Assembly (NCBI GenBank): GCA_902622575.1
Contig: CACNQJ010000001.1
Coordinates: 133,481-197,480, forward strand
From: an uncultured Bacteroidota bacterium
Lineage (GTDB): Bacteria; Bacteroidota; Bacteroidia; Flavobacteriales; Flavobacteriaceae
Direction of reading: 5' to 3'
DNA: 64,000 nt
The position numbers and the translations under genes were made by a program. Each line of letters begins with the position of its first letter. Within the stretch, counting starts at the first letter, position 1. The notes beneath the pieces were generated by a model, which worked only from the letters and a program-made list of their open reading frames with translations, was not told the DNA's origin and did not search any database. Positions 30,339 to 38,945 of the stretch are shown piece by piece.

Positions 30339-31730
30339 ATGAAATTTTATATCAGAACTCTATTATTTAGTTCATTTATATTTTTAGTTTATTCTTGCTC
30401 AAGTAGTAATAAAAATCTAGACAAACCAAATGTTATTCTTATTATGGCAGATGATCTTGGATATGAAGCATTGGGAATTAATGGTGCAGATGAATATGAA
30501 ACACCCATTCTTGATTCATTAGCTAGAAATGGAATCAATTTTAACAATGCATATTCACAACCACTTTGTACTCCAACTCGTGTAAAAATAATGACTGGTA
30601 AACCTAATTATGTAAACTATGAATATTTTACTTATTTAAATCCAAATCAAAAAACTTTTGGAAATTTATTTCAAGAAAATGGTTACAAAACTGCTTTAGC
30701 AGGAAAATGGCAGTTAAATGGAGTTCAGTTTGATTTAGATAATAATCAAGATTTAAATAGACCTTACAATTTTGGTTTTGATGAATATTGTTTGTGGTGG
30801 CTGAGAGAAAGAGGCGATAGATTTGCTAACCCTAATATTGTTCAAAATGGTGAAAAATTAAAAAAAGGTATAGATGATTATGGGCCAGATATTTTTACTG
30901 ATTTTATAATTGATTTTATAGATAAAAATAAAGATGATCCTTTTTTTATATACTACCCAATGGCTTTGGTTCATGACCCATTTCTTCCAACACCAGACTC
31001 TAATGATTGGAATGATTTAGAAAAAAGAAACAAAGGAAATAAACCCATTTATTTCTCCGATATGCTCAATTATATGGATAAAATTGTAGGTAGGATTTCA
31101 AATTCATTGAAAAAAAATAATTTGGACAATACAATCTTAATTTTCATTGGCGATAACGGTACTGACACCAAAGTTGTCACTCTTAACAAAGGGATAAAAA
31201 TTCGTGGTGCCAAGGGGTCAACAATTAAATATGCCTCAAATGTTCCAATGATTGTTAATTGGAAAAGTCAAATTAAAAAGGGCTATAAAAATGATGCTAT
31301 GATTGATCTCACAGATTTTTATGCAACTTTTGAAGATATATTGAATTTAGATAATTCCAACTCCTATGGAAAAAGTCTTCTGCCGATTTTTAAAAAAGAA
31401 GATTATGAAGAAAGAGAGGTTTTGATAACTTATTACAACCCAATTTGGGGATCCACATCTATGGGAAGAGGCGTATATGCTCAAAATAAAGATTTTAAAT
31501 TATATAAAAATGGTAATTTTTTTAATTTTTCTAATGATGTTTACGAAAAGGAACCAATGGATATTACTAGTTTAAATGAAGATCAAAGTAAAGTTTATTT
31601 AAAACTCAAAAAATCATTAGATTCTATTCCAAATTTACCTGAATATAATCATAATGGTTGGATTGAAAGAAGAAAGAAAGTTAACGAAAGTGGAAAATTT
31701 AATAGAATATGGCAACTAAATACAAAATAG
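30339..31730 (+). CDS. Sulfatase (arylsulfatase-like) lipoprotein
   Basis: NVILIMADDLGYEALGINGADEYETPILDSLARNGINFNNAYSQPLCTPTRVKIMTGK (C-x-P-x-R formylglycine site); lipobox VYSCSSS. Confidence 0.92.
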   Translation: MKFYIRTLLFSSFIFLVYSCSSSNKNLDKPNVILIMADDLGYEALGINGADEYETPILDSLARNGINFNNAYSQPLCTPTRVKIMTGKPNYVNYEYFTYLNPNQKTFGNLFQENGYKTALAGKWQLNGVQFDLDNNQDLNRPYNFGFDEYCLWWLRERGDRFANPNIVQNGEKLKKGIDDYGPDIFTDFIIDFIDKNKDDPFFIYYPMALVHDPFLPTPDSNDWNDLEKRNKGNKPIYFSDMLNYMDKIVGRISNSLKKNNLDNTILIFIGDNGTDTKVVTLNKGIKIRGAKGSTIKYASNVPMIVNWKSQIKKGYKNDAMIDLTDFYATFEDILNLDNSNSYGKSLLPIFKKEDYEEREVLITYYNPIWGSTSMGRGVYAQNKDFKLYKNGNFFNFSNDVYEKEPMDITSLNEDQSKVYLKLKKSLDSIPNLPEYNHNGWIERRKKVNESGKFNRIWQLNTK

Positions 31731-31906
31731 CAACTGGATTGCTAATCTTTGGAATTACTTGCTTCATTTTGTTTTATGTTATTGGATCTGAGGTTGATGA
31801 AGACGGTTATTTACATGAACCGTTCGCTTTACTACCATTGGGTTTTATATCTATTTGTCTATCAATGATTTTATATATTGTTTTTGCAATAATCAAAAAA
31901 AAATAG
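31709..31906 (+). CDS. Small membrane protein of unknown function
   Basis: 65 aa, two predicted TM helices; overlaps the sulfatase 3' end by 22 nt. Confidence 0.55.
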   Translation: MATKYKIATGLLIFGITCFILFYVIGSEVDEDGYLHEPFALLPLGFISICLSMILYIVFAIIKKK

Positions 31907-31930
31907 GATTCAAATTGAATCCTATTTTAA
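31896..31930. terminator. Bidirectional intrinsic terminator
   Basis: Perfect inverted repeat AAATAGGATTCAA-A-TTGAATCCTATTT (901-913/915-927) flanked by an A run and T-rich end, between convergent genes. Confidence 0.85.
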
Positions 31931-31947
31931 ATATTTGATTGACGATT

Positions 31948-32610
31948 CTAATTTTTTCTATCCTTGTCCTCGTCTTTTGAAGCTTTACATTTACTATGAA
32001 CCTCTCTCATTTCTTCATGGGATAAAATAGTATACTTAGTTTTTTCATCTTTTTTTGAAACCCAATAAATATCCATTGGGAACACAAATGTGGCTCTTCT
32101 TTTGGTTTTTGGATTAGCCTTGTGCCACTCTTTTAAAACTTCACAATGATTTTTTTTATCCGAAACTTCAACTTCGGAACCATCTGGAAATTGCAGTGTT
32201 ACTGGATAACCTAGATAAAAACAATTCTTTTTCTTACCTTTTGATTCTTTTCCTTTTTCATCTCCTCTTTTTTTATCATCTCCTTTTGATCTTTGTAGCT
32301 CTCTACCATTTATATCAAAATAGAAGTCACCTGATTTATCACCCATAAAGAAAAAATCTAATGTCCTCATTTTAACTTCATAACCTAATTTGGGAGCTAA
32401 ATTACCGTCATCAAAAAAATCATCGGGCATGTCATTATAAAGTGTATTTTTTGCATCAATTGGAAGATCTGTTTCTAAGATTTGAACTTTTTCATCTGAG
32501 TTAATAATAGCATCAATTAATTCGTCATCTGTCATATCATCCTGAATTTCACATCCAGAAACAAGTATTAAAAAAAGAACCGGGAATAATTTAAAAACTA
32601 GTTTTTTCAT
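31948..32610 (-). CDS. Uncharacterised lipoprotein with Lys/Asp-rich linker
   Basis: Lipobox LVSGCEIQDD; low-complexity RSKGDDKKRGDEKGKESKGKKK followed by CFYLGYPVTLQFPDGSEVEV...FVFPMDIYW. Confidence 0.7.
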   Translation of the reverse strand: MKKLVFKLFPVLFLILVSGCEIQDDMTDDELIDAIINSDEKVQILETDLPIDAKNTLYNDMPDDFFDDGNLAPKLGYEVKMRTLDFFFMGDKSGDFYFDINGRELQRSKGDDKKRGDEKGKESKGKKKNCFYLGYPVTLQFPDGSEVEVSDKKNHCEVLKEWHKANPKTKRRATFVFPMDIYWVSKKDEKTKYTILSHEEMREVHSKCKASKDEDKDRKN

Positions 32611-32656
32611 ACTTAATTTTTTATCAAAATTAAAAAAAATAATGTTAATGTCATCT

Positions 32657-33106
32657 TTATCTATTTAAGTTGGCTTTTTCATCGATTATATTTAACATAA
32701 AACCATGATCTTTTTTGTTTTTTAATTGAATTTTTAAAAACCTATGATCAATATGAATTGTGTAATCCAATTTATCTACTTTAAAAATTACTAGTTTGTA
32801 ATATGGGATTATTAGCGCATATGTTTCTAATAAAACTCGAAAGTATATAATAATTCCCTTTGGACGTCTTTCGATATTACATTGATTAATATTTTGATCC
32901 AAAACTAATAAACTTTCAATCTCTTTATTTGCTTTTGTAATTATTAATTTCCCTGAGCCTATGCCTTTTTGTTTTAATCTTTCCAACAAACTGAAAGGTT
33001 GACCAACAAGCTCATTTATTTCTTTTTCTTGTTTATCGTTTTTGTAGGAAACATTTCTTAGCATAGTTTTGTAAAGTTTACTTAAATTAATCAATAAATG
33101 AGCCAA
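32657..33106 (-). CDS. Hypothetical protein
   Basis: Uninterrupted ORF between supported genes; start uncertain (33106 or 33064). Confidence 0.55.
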   Translation of the reverse strand: MAHLLINLSKLYKTMLRNVSYKNDKQEKEINELVGQPFSLLERLKQKGIGSGKLIITKANKEIESLLVLDQNINQCNIERRPKGIIIYFRVLLETYALIIPYYKLVIFKVDKLDYTIHIDHRFLKIQLKNKKDHGFMLNIIDEKANLNR

Positions 33107-34006
33107 ATAACCAAAAATATATTGATGATAAAACCAAACTCTTTTGGTTATAATGATGAAACATCAAATGACAATTATTTTCAAAAAAATGTCAGCCATA
33201 TTAGCTCTTCTGAGATTAAATCCATTGCCATCCAGGAATTTGAAAATATGGTTTCAATCTTAGAAAATAACGGAATTAATGTAGTTGTGATGGAAAATGA
33301 TAAAAATAAACGTTTGACTGACGACGTTTTTCCAAATAATTGGATAAGTTTTCATGAAGATAAATATGTGATTCATTCAATGTTTGCTAAATCAAGAAGA
33401 AGTGAAAAAAATCAATCGTTTATTAAAGATCTTGCCTCTATGAATTTTAGTTACGAGCTTTTAAATGATTATTCAGAATTTGAAAATGAAAGTATATTTT
33501 TAGAGGGAACAGGAAGTGTTGTTTTGGATAGAATTAATAAAGTTGCCTATTGTTCAATTTCTAAGAGATCTAGTAACAAACTTTTTAAACTATTTTGTGA
33601 TGATATAGGTTACAATGCCATTTCCTTTACATCTTTTGACCTCAGAGGAAATTTAATTTATCATACAAATGTAATGATGAGTATTGGAGACGAATTTTCA
33701 CTGGTTTGTCTTGAATCAATTAAAGATGTTAATGAAAGAAACAAGGTTAAAAAGTCATTGGAAAAAAGTGGTAAAAAAATTGTAACAATAAGCTTAAAAC
33801 AAGTTGATTTATTTACCGGTAATATAATTCAATTGGGAGATAATAAAAATAAGATTATTGTTTTGAGTGAAGAAGCCTATGAATCATTAAATAAGCATCA
33901 AAAAAATATTTTATCAGCTGAGTCCAAGCTTGTAGTAATACCTATCCCGACAATTCAAACATGTGGTGGTGGAAGTGTAAGGTGTATGATTACAGAGTTG
34001 ATTTAG
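33098..34006 (+). CDS. ctlX: CtlX-like citrulline/arginine deiminase-related hydrolase (amidinotransferase fold)
   Basis: MSQITKNILMIKPNSFGYNDET, FPNNWISFHED, FLEGTGSVVLDRI, IQTCGGGSVRCM. Confidence 0.85.
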   Translation: MSQITKNILMIKPNSFGYNDETSNDNYFQKNVSHISSSEIKSIAIQEFENMVSILENNGINVVVMENDKNKRLTDDVFPNNWISFHEDKYVIHSMFAKSRRSEKNQSFIKDLASMNFSYELLNDYSEFENESIFLEGTGSVVLDRINKVAYCSISKRSSNKLFKLFCDDIGYNAISFTSFDLRGNLIYHTNVMMSIGDEFSLVCLESIKDVNERNKVKKSLEKSGKKIVTISLKQVDLFTGNIIQLGDNKNKIIVLSEEAYESLNKHQKNILSAESKLVVIPIPTIQTCGGGSVRCMITELI

Positions 34007-34107
34007 TTTTAAAAATTACTAAATTCAAAATTTTTAGATCTTATGCTAAATTATTTGCTTGACTGAACCTATATAATAGTCTATATTTATATTTTAAACC
34101 AATTACA

Positions 34108-34512
34108 ATGAAAAAAATTCTTTCAATTTTAATATTAACCATTTTTTTTAACTCTGTAAATTCTCAGGAAACTTACAAATCTCTACTAGTAGATTATATG
34201 ACTGCTCAGGGTCAGTTTGAAACATTTAATGCAACAATTGATCAAATGGGCTCGATGTTGGGAGTTACTATTGAAGATTCCGAAAAAGAGGATTTTACAA
34301 ATGAAGTCATGGGAAGTCTTATTGATTTATTAGTCCCCGTATATCAAAAACATTTTTCGGAGAAAGATCTAAAAGATGCTATTGAAATGTATAAAACACC
34401 AATTGGAAAAAAGATTAGTGAAAAAACCCCAATTATTGCTCAGGAAACAATGCAAGCTAGTATGCAGTGGGGAATGGAACTGTCTCAAAAAATGCAGAAA
34501 TATTTAGAATAA
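34108..34512 (+). CDS. DUF2059 domain-containing secreted protein
   Basis: Signal peptide; VPVYQKHFSEKDLKDAIEMYKTPIGKKISEKTP. Confidence 0.85.
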   Translation: MKKILSILILTIFFNSVNSQETYKSLLVDYMTAQGQFETFNATIDQMGSMLGVTIEDSEKEDFTNEVMGSLIDLLVPVYQKHFSEKDLKDAIEMYKTPIGKKISEKTPIIAQETMQASMQWGMELSQKMQKYLE

Positions 34513-34547
34513 ATTATAAAATTTCAAACATCGCAAAATTAATTATC

Positions 34548-34622
34548 GGGTGATTAGCTCAGTTGGTTCAGAGCACTACCTTGACAGGGTAGGGGTCACT
34601 GGTTCGAATCCAGTATCACCTA
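34548..34622 (+). tRNA. tRNA-Val (anticodon GAC)
   Basis: GGGTGAT acceptor, D-arm GCTCAGTTGGTTCAGAGC, anticodon arm CTACC-TTGACAG-GGTAG, T-arm CTGGTTCGAATCCAG. Confidence 0.95.
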
Positions 34623-34752
34623 CAAAAAAATTTACACTGATTATCAAAGCTTTACAAAACTATAAAGTATTCCCAAATGTTCGATTCGAACAAGTGTTGA
34701 TTTAATTACCATAAAAATTGTAGATTTAACCGAATTTTTAATTGAAAATAAT

Positions 34753-35244
34753 ATGAAGAAAACAATTTTAGTGATGTTGGTTATTATATTGGCATCCTGC
34801 TCTGGTCCTCAACAAAATCCAGACTTTGAAAAAAATGTTGATTTAGCAAAAAATTATTTTGCAACTTTTATCACTGAAGATATAGATGCAACAGCAGCTT
34901 TAATTTCAGATGATGTCGAATGGCAAGGGTGTTTTTATGGAAGTCCTGTTATGAATAAAGAAGAAGCCGTTGAATATTCCAAAGGTTGGCATGCCGCCAT
35001 GGAAAATATTTCTTACACTGCTGAAAACTATTTACCTGGTGTAGATCCTGAAACTGGCTTGTTAAATGGTAGCGTAAGGACCTATGGAACCTGGACAGGA
35101 ACAAATACTGCAAGTGGTAAAGACTTTGAAATATTAATGTACCATTATTTTACATTTAATGAAGATGGTAAAATTATTAATGCAGGTGATTTTGGTGACG
35201 CGACTGGTCTTTTAATGGCTGTTGCTGCTGATCAGGATATGTAA
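34753..35244 (+). CDS. Nuclear transport factor 2-like (SnoaL) lipoprotein
   Basis: Lipobox ILASCSG; NYFATFITEDIDATAALISDDVEWQGCFYGS; NTF2-like fold pattern. Confidence 0.7.
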   Translation: MKKTILVMLVIILASCSGPQQNPDFEKNVDLAKNYFATFITEDIDATAALISDDVEWQGCFYGSPVMNKEEAVEYSKGWHAAMENISYTAENYLPGVDPETGLLNGSVRTYGTWTGTNTASGKDFEILMYHYFTFNEDGKIINAGDFGDATGLLMAVAADQDM

Positions 35245-35262
35245 AATTAATTTTTTATAAAT

Positions 35263-35293
35263 AAAAACCCTCTCACTCGAGAGGGTTTTTTTG
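35263..35293. terminator. Bidirectional intrinsic terminator
   Basis: AAAAACCCTCTC-ACTC-GAGAGGGTTTTTTT hairpin between convergent genes. Confidence 0.92.
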
Positions 35294-35299
35294 TTTTAT

Positions 35300-36235
35300 C
35301 TACTCATAAACCTTTTGGCCATTCCAAGCTTCAAAATGTCTAACGATTTTTCCATCACTATCAAATCCGTGATTAAACATAACTGGAAAAACAATATCTT
35401 TTCCATCTGACTTTCTTTTTACATCAACTCTCCACCAGGACTGAACAAAATTCATTCCTGAGTCAACCTCATAATATTTTATGTTCCAATTATCCATAGA
35501 TTTAATTTCAAAGTTATTATGAAAACTTTCAAATCCATTTTTTAAATCTTCCAGGTTGAGAGGATCATTCCCCCAATCATTAAAAAGTCCATTAACAACC
35601 ACATTTTCATGATAGTCAGTCATCATATTTTCTTTATCATTTCTTTCTAGAGCTTCAGCAAACTTTCTTACTGTATTAATGTTTGGATGATGAGAAAATA
35701 TCTTACCATCTTCCAACATTCTTTGACTTTTGTTCGTTTCCGTGTAAGGAGCTTGATTTCTGTAAACTCTTGCAAAAGCAACTTGATTATCCTTATTAAC
35801 TACGTATTGAACATGTCTTGGATTAGTATAGTCTATACCTGTTGTACCACCAACCATTGACCAAATTTCCCAACTATATACCCAAGTTACACCAGCAAAA
35901 TCTTCATCTTTATATTCAACTGCATCTGGATAGCTATTAGCACTTTTATTTACATTAAAATATCTATTATTTTCATGAATACTTTGTACTGTTTGGATAA
36001 GACCTGCCTTTGTTTGTGGTTCAAGGTCTTTATTGAACTGATCACCCCACATGCCTCTAAAATTGTCCGATAATATATTGTTCAATGCATCAGCATCATT
36101 GGAGTTCATTGCCTCGTGTAAGTTTTCTATAACTTTTATTGCAGGATGGTCTATATACATATTACCATTTTTTTTCTTTTGTCCTACAGATATTAATGTT
36201 ACTAGAAAAGCTAAAATTGTTAATTTAATTTTCAT
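35300..36235 (-). CDS. Nuclear transport factor 2-like secreted protein (two NTF2-like halves)
   Basis: Signal peptide; KVIENLHEAMNSNDADALNNILSDNFRGMWG and a second half KFAEALERNDKENMMTDYHENVVVNGLF. Confidence 0.65.
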   Translation of the reverse strand: MKIKLTILAFLVTLISVGQKKKNGNMYIDHPAIKVIENLHEAMNSNDADALNNILSDNFRGMWGDQFNKDLEPQTKAGLIQTVQSIHENNRYFNVNKSANSYPDAVEYKDEDFAGVTWVYSWEIWSMVGGTTGIDYTNPRHVQYVVNKDNQVAFARVYRNQAPYTETNKSQRMLEDGKIFSHHPNINTVRKFAEALERNDKENMMTDYHENVVVNGLFNDWGNDPLNLEDLKNGFESFHNNFEIKSMDNWNIKYYEVDSGMNFVQSWWRVDVKRKSDGKDIVFPVMFNHGFDSDGKIVRHFEAWNGQKVYE

Positions 36236-36345
36236 TTTGTTTTATTTTGGTTAAGTTTTTAAAATTAAGAAAAAATAATTTTTTTAATTGTAGAACTATA
36301 ATTCAAAATTAGAAATTTGGCATTCATTTTGTTAAAAATTAATCA

Positions 36346-37473
36346 ATGAATATTTTTGATTCAATACCCATTAAGGGATGGTCTTTTGGAGTTTTTAAAG
36401 AAAAAAACATAACACCCTTTGAAAAGCTATTCGAAATATTTAAAGAGCTCATTACTTATACGTCTGGAGATTTTGATGAAGCTATAGATTGGTTAAGACA
36501 ACTTGATAAAGAGTATGTTCTTACTGATGAAAATTATACAATTGATGATTTTATTGAAGATTTATTAAATAAAGGTTTTATCACTGCTGAAATATCACCT
36601 GAAGGTGATAAGTCATTCAATAAGATTTCAGCAAAAATGGAGAAAGCGCTTCGAAAGTTTGCTCTCAAAAAGATATTTGGACAAATTAAAAAGTCAAGAT
36701 CTGGAAATCATAAATCAAAATATTTAGGAAATGATGATGATGATAATAACGATTACAAAAATTATCAATATGGTGATCGAGTTGATAAAATTATAGTTAG
36801 TGAAAGTTTAAAGAATATGTATACAAGAACTGGCTCAGACGAGTTAGATCTTATTTCAGATGATATTGTTGTAAAAAACTCATCCCATAACTCCCAAATG
36901 AGTACTATATTGATGATAGATATAAGCCATAGTATGATTTTGTATGGAGAAGACAGAATTACACCGGCTAAAAAAGTTGCAATGGCACTCGCAGAGCTAA
37001 TTATTACACGTTATCCTAAAGATACCCTTGATATATTAGTCTTTGGAAATGATGCTAAAATTATTCCTTTAAAACAACTACCTTATTTAAAAGTAGGCCC
37101 ATATCACACAAACACTGTTGCTGGATTACAACTAGCGATGGATATACTAAAAAAGAAAAAAAATAATAATAAACAGATTTTGATGATTACCGACGGTAAG
37201 CCAAGTTGTCTTAAGCTCAGTGATGGTAGTTATTATAAAAACAGTGCAGGCTTAGATCCAAAAATTACAAATCAATGTTATAATATGGCTAAGCAAGCAA
37301 AAAAATTAAAAATTCCTATAACGACTTTTATGATAGCTAGAGATGTTTACTTACAACATTTTGTGAGAGAATTTGCTAAAGCTAACGGTGGAAAAGCTTT
37401 TTACACCGGCTTGGATAATCTTGGAGAGATGATATTTGAGGATTATGAAAGTAATAGAAAAAGAAAAATATGA
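36346..37473 (+). CDS. VWA domain protein (ChlD-like)
   Basis: MIDAS motif MIDISHSM plus ILMITDGKPSC; 4 nt overlap with downstream AAA gene. Confidence 0.82.
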   Translation: MNIFDSIPIKGWSFGVFKEKNITPFEKLFEIFKELITYTSGDFDEAIDWLRQLDKEYVLTDENYTIDDFIEDLLNKGFITAEISPEGDKSFNKISAKMEKALRKFALKKIFGQIKKSRSGNHKSKYLGNDDDDNNDYKNYQYGDRVDKIIVSESLKNMYTRTGSDELDLISDDIVVKNSSHNSQMSTILMIDISHSMILYGEDRITPAKKVAMALAELIITRYPKDTLDILVFGNDAKIIPLKQLPYLKVGPYHTNTVAGLQLAMDILKKKKNNNKQILMITDGKPSCLKLSDGSYYKNSAGLDPKITNQCYNMAKQAKKLKIPITTFMIARDVYLQHFVREFAKANGGKAFYTGLDNLGEMIFEDYESNRKRKI

Positions 37474-38945
37474 TGGAAAAACCTAAAATTAAAAATTTAA
37501 AAGAGCTCAAAGCTGCTGGATATAAATCTAAATCAATTAAGGATGAGTTAAGTGATAATTTATCTGAACTAATTAAGTCAGGTAAACCATCTTTTCCGAA
37601 TATACATGGGTATGAAAATACAGTAATTCCAGATCTTGAGAGAGCAATATTATCCAAACACAATATCAATTTTTTAGGATTGAGAGGCCAAGCAAAAACT
37701 CGTTTAGCTCGAATGATGGTTAAACTTCTTGATGAATGGGTTCCAATTATAAAAGGCTCTGAAATTAATGATGATCCACTGAGTCCAATTTCATCTTTAG
37801 GAAAAAAAATAATAGAAGAAGATGGAGACGGTACTAAAATAGATTGGATGCACAGAAGTGAAAGATTTTATGAAAAACTAGCTACACCTGATGTTACAGT
37901 CTCTGACCTTATTGGAGATGTTGACCCAATAAAAGCCGCAAGTCTCAAATTATCATATGCTGACGAAAGGGTTATTCATTTTGGGATGATTCCAAGAGCT
38001 AATAGATGCATATTTGTAATTAATGAATTACCGGATTTACAAGCTCGAATTCAAGTAAGTCTATTTTCCATACTTGAGGAAAAAGAGATACAGATAAGAG
38101 GATTTAAGCTGAGAATACCACTTGATCTACAATTTATATTTACTGCTAATCCTGAAGATTATACCAACAGAGGAAGTATTGTAACTCCTCTAAAGGACAG
38201 AATTGGATCACAAATTATTACTCATTACCCTCATACTTTAAGCATTGCAAAAAAAATTACTAAACAGGAATCAGATATTATACAATCAAGTGTATATATT
38301 CCTGAACTTGCGCATGACCTTATAGAGGAAATTAATTTTGCCGCTAGAAAAAGTGAATATGTAGATTTTAAAAGTGGAGTAAGTGCTAGGATGAGTATTA
38401 CAGCATTTGAAAATTTGGTTAGTACTGCAAAAAGAAGAATGCTAATAAACAATGAGGAAAAAACATCAATAAGACTTTCTGATTTTACAGGAGTCATTCC
38501 TGCAATTAATGTAAAAATAGAATTGGTATATGAGGGAGAGGAACAAGGAGCTGATCAAATTTCATTTAATTTAATTAGTGAGGGTGTAAAGACCATTTTT
38601 TTAAGATTTTTTCCTGAAATAAGTAAACTTGAAAAGCCTAATGAGATAACACCATATGACAAAATATTGAGCTGGTTTGTTGAGAATGGCACTGAATTTT
38701 TTATAGGTGATGAATTTACAAATAAAGAATATCAAGATTCTCTAGATGAAATTAAACCATTAGATGAATTAGTTAAAAAATATTGTAAGGATATTAATAA
38801 TGAGGATATTTCTTTTATTAAAGAGATTTTACTTTGGGGACTATCCTCATTCAAAAAATTGTCAAAAAATAGAATGTTAGATGGAATAGAGTTTAAAGAC
38901 TCTTTAGGCAGCTATCTAAAAAACCTGAATTCAGACCAACTTTAA
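37470..38945 (+). CDS. AAA+ ATPase, Mg-chelatase ChlI/MoxR-like
   Basis: Walker A FLGLRGQAKTRLARM, IFVINELPDL (Walker B-like), FTANPEDYTNRG sensor region. Confidence 0.82.
   Translation: MMEKPKIKNLKELKAAGYKSKSIKDELSDNLSELIKSGKPSFPNIHGYENTVIPDLERAILSKHNINFLGLRGQAKTRLARMMVKLLDEWVPIIKGSEINDDPLSPISSLGKKIIEEDGDGTKIDWMHRSERFYEKLATPDVTVSDLIGDVDPIKAASLKLSYADERVIHFGMIPRANRCIFVINELPDLQARIQVSLFSILEEKEIQIRGFKLRIPLDLQFIFTANPEDYTNRGSIVTPLKDRIGSQIITHYPHTLSIAKKITKQESDIIQSSVYIPELAHDLIEEINFAARKSEYVDFKSGVSARMSITAFENLVSTAKRRMLINNEEKTSIRLSDFTGVIPAINVKIELVYEGEEQGADQISFNLISEGVKTIFLRFFPEISKLEKPNEITPYDKILSWFVENGTEFFIGDEFTNKEYQDSLDEIKPLDELVKKYCKDINNEDISFIKEILLWGLSSFKKLSKNRMLDGIEFKDSLGSYLKNLNSDQL

Noticed and set aside
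23664-34622. Possible integrated element between the two tRNA genes
   Set aside because: No integrase, no duplicated tRNA 3' end and no phage or mobilisation genes; content is typical chromosomal flavobacterial genes.
36346-38945. AAA+/VWA pair as a phage-defence system
   Set aside because: No nuclease, effector or defence neighbours; the pair resembles widespread ChlI/ChlD-like housekeeping modules.
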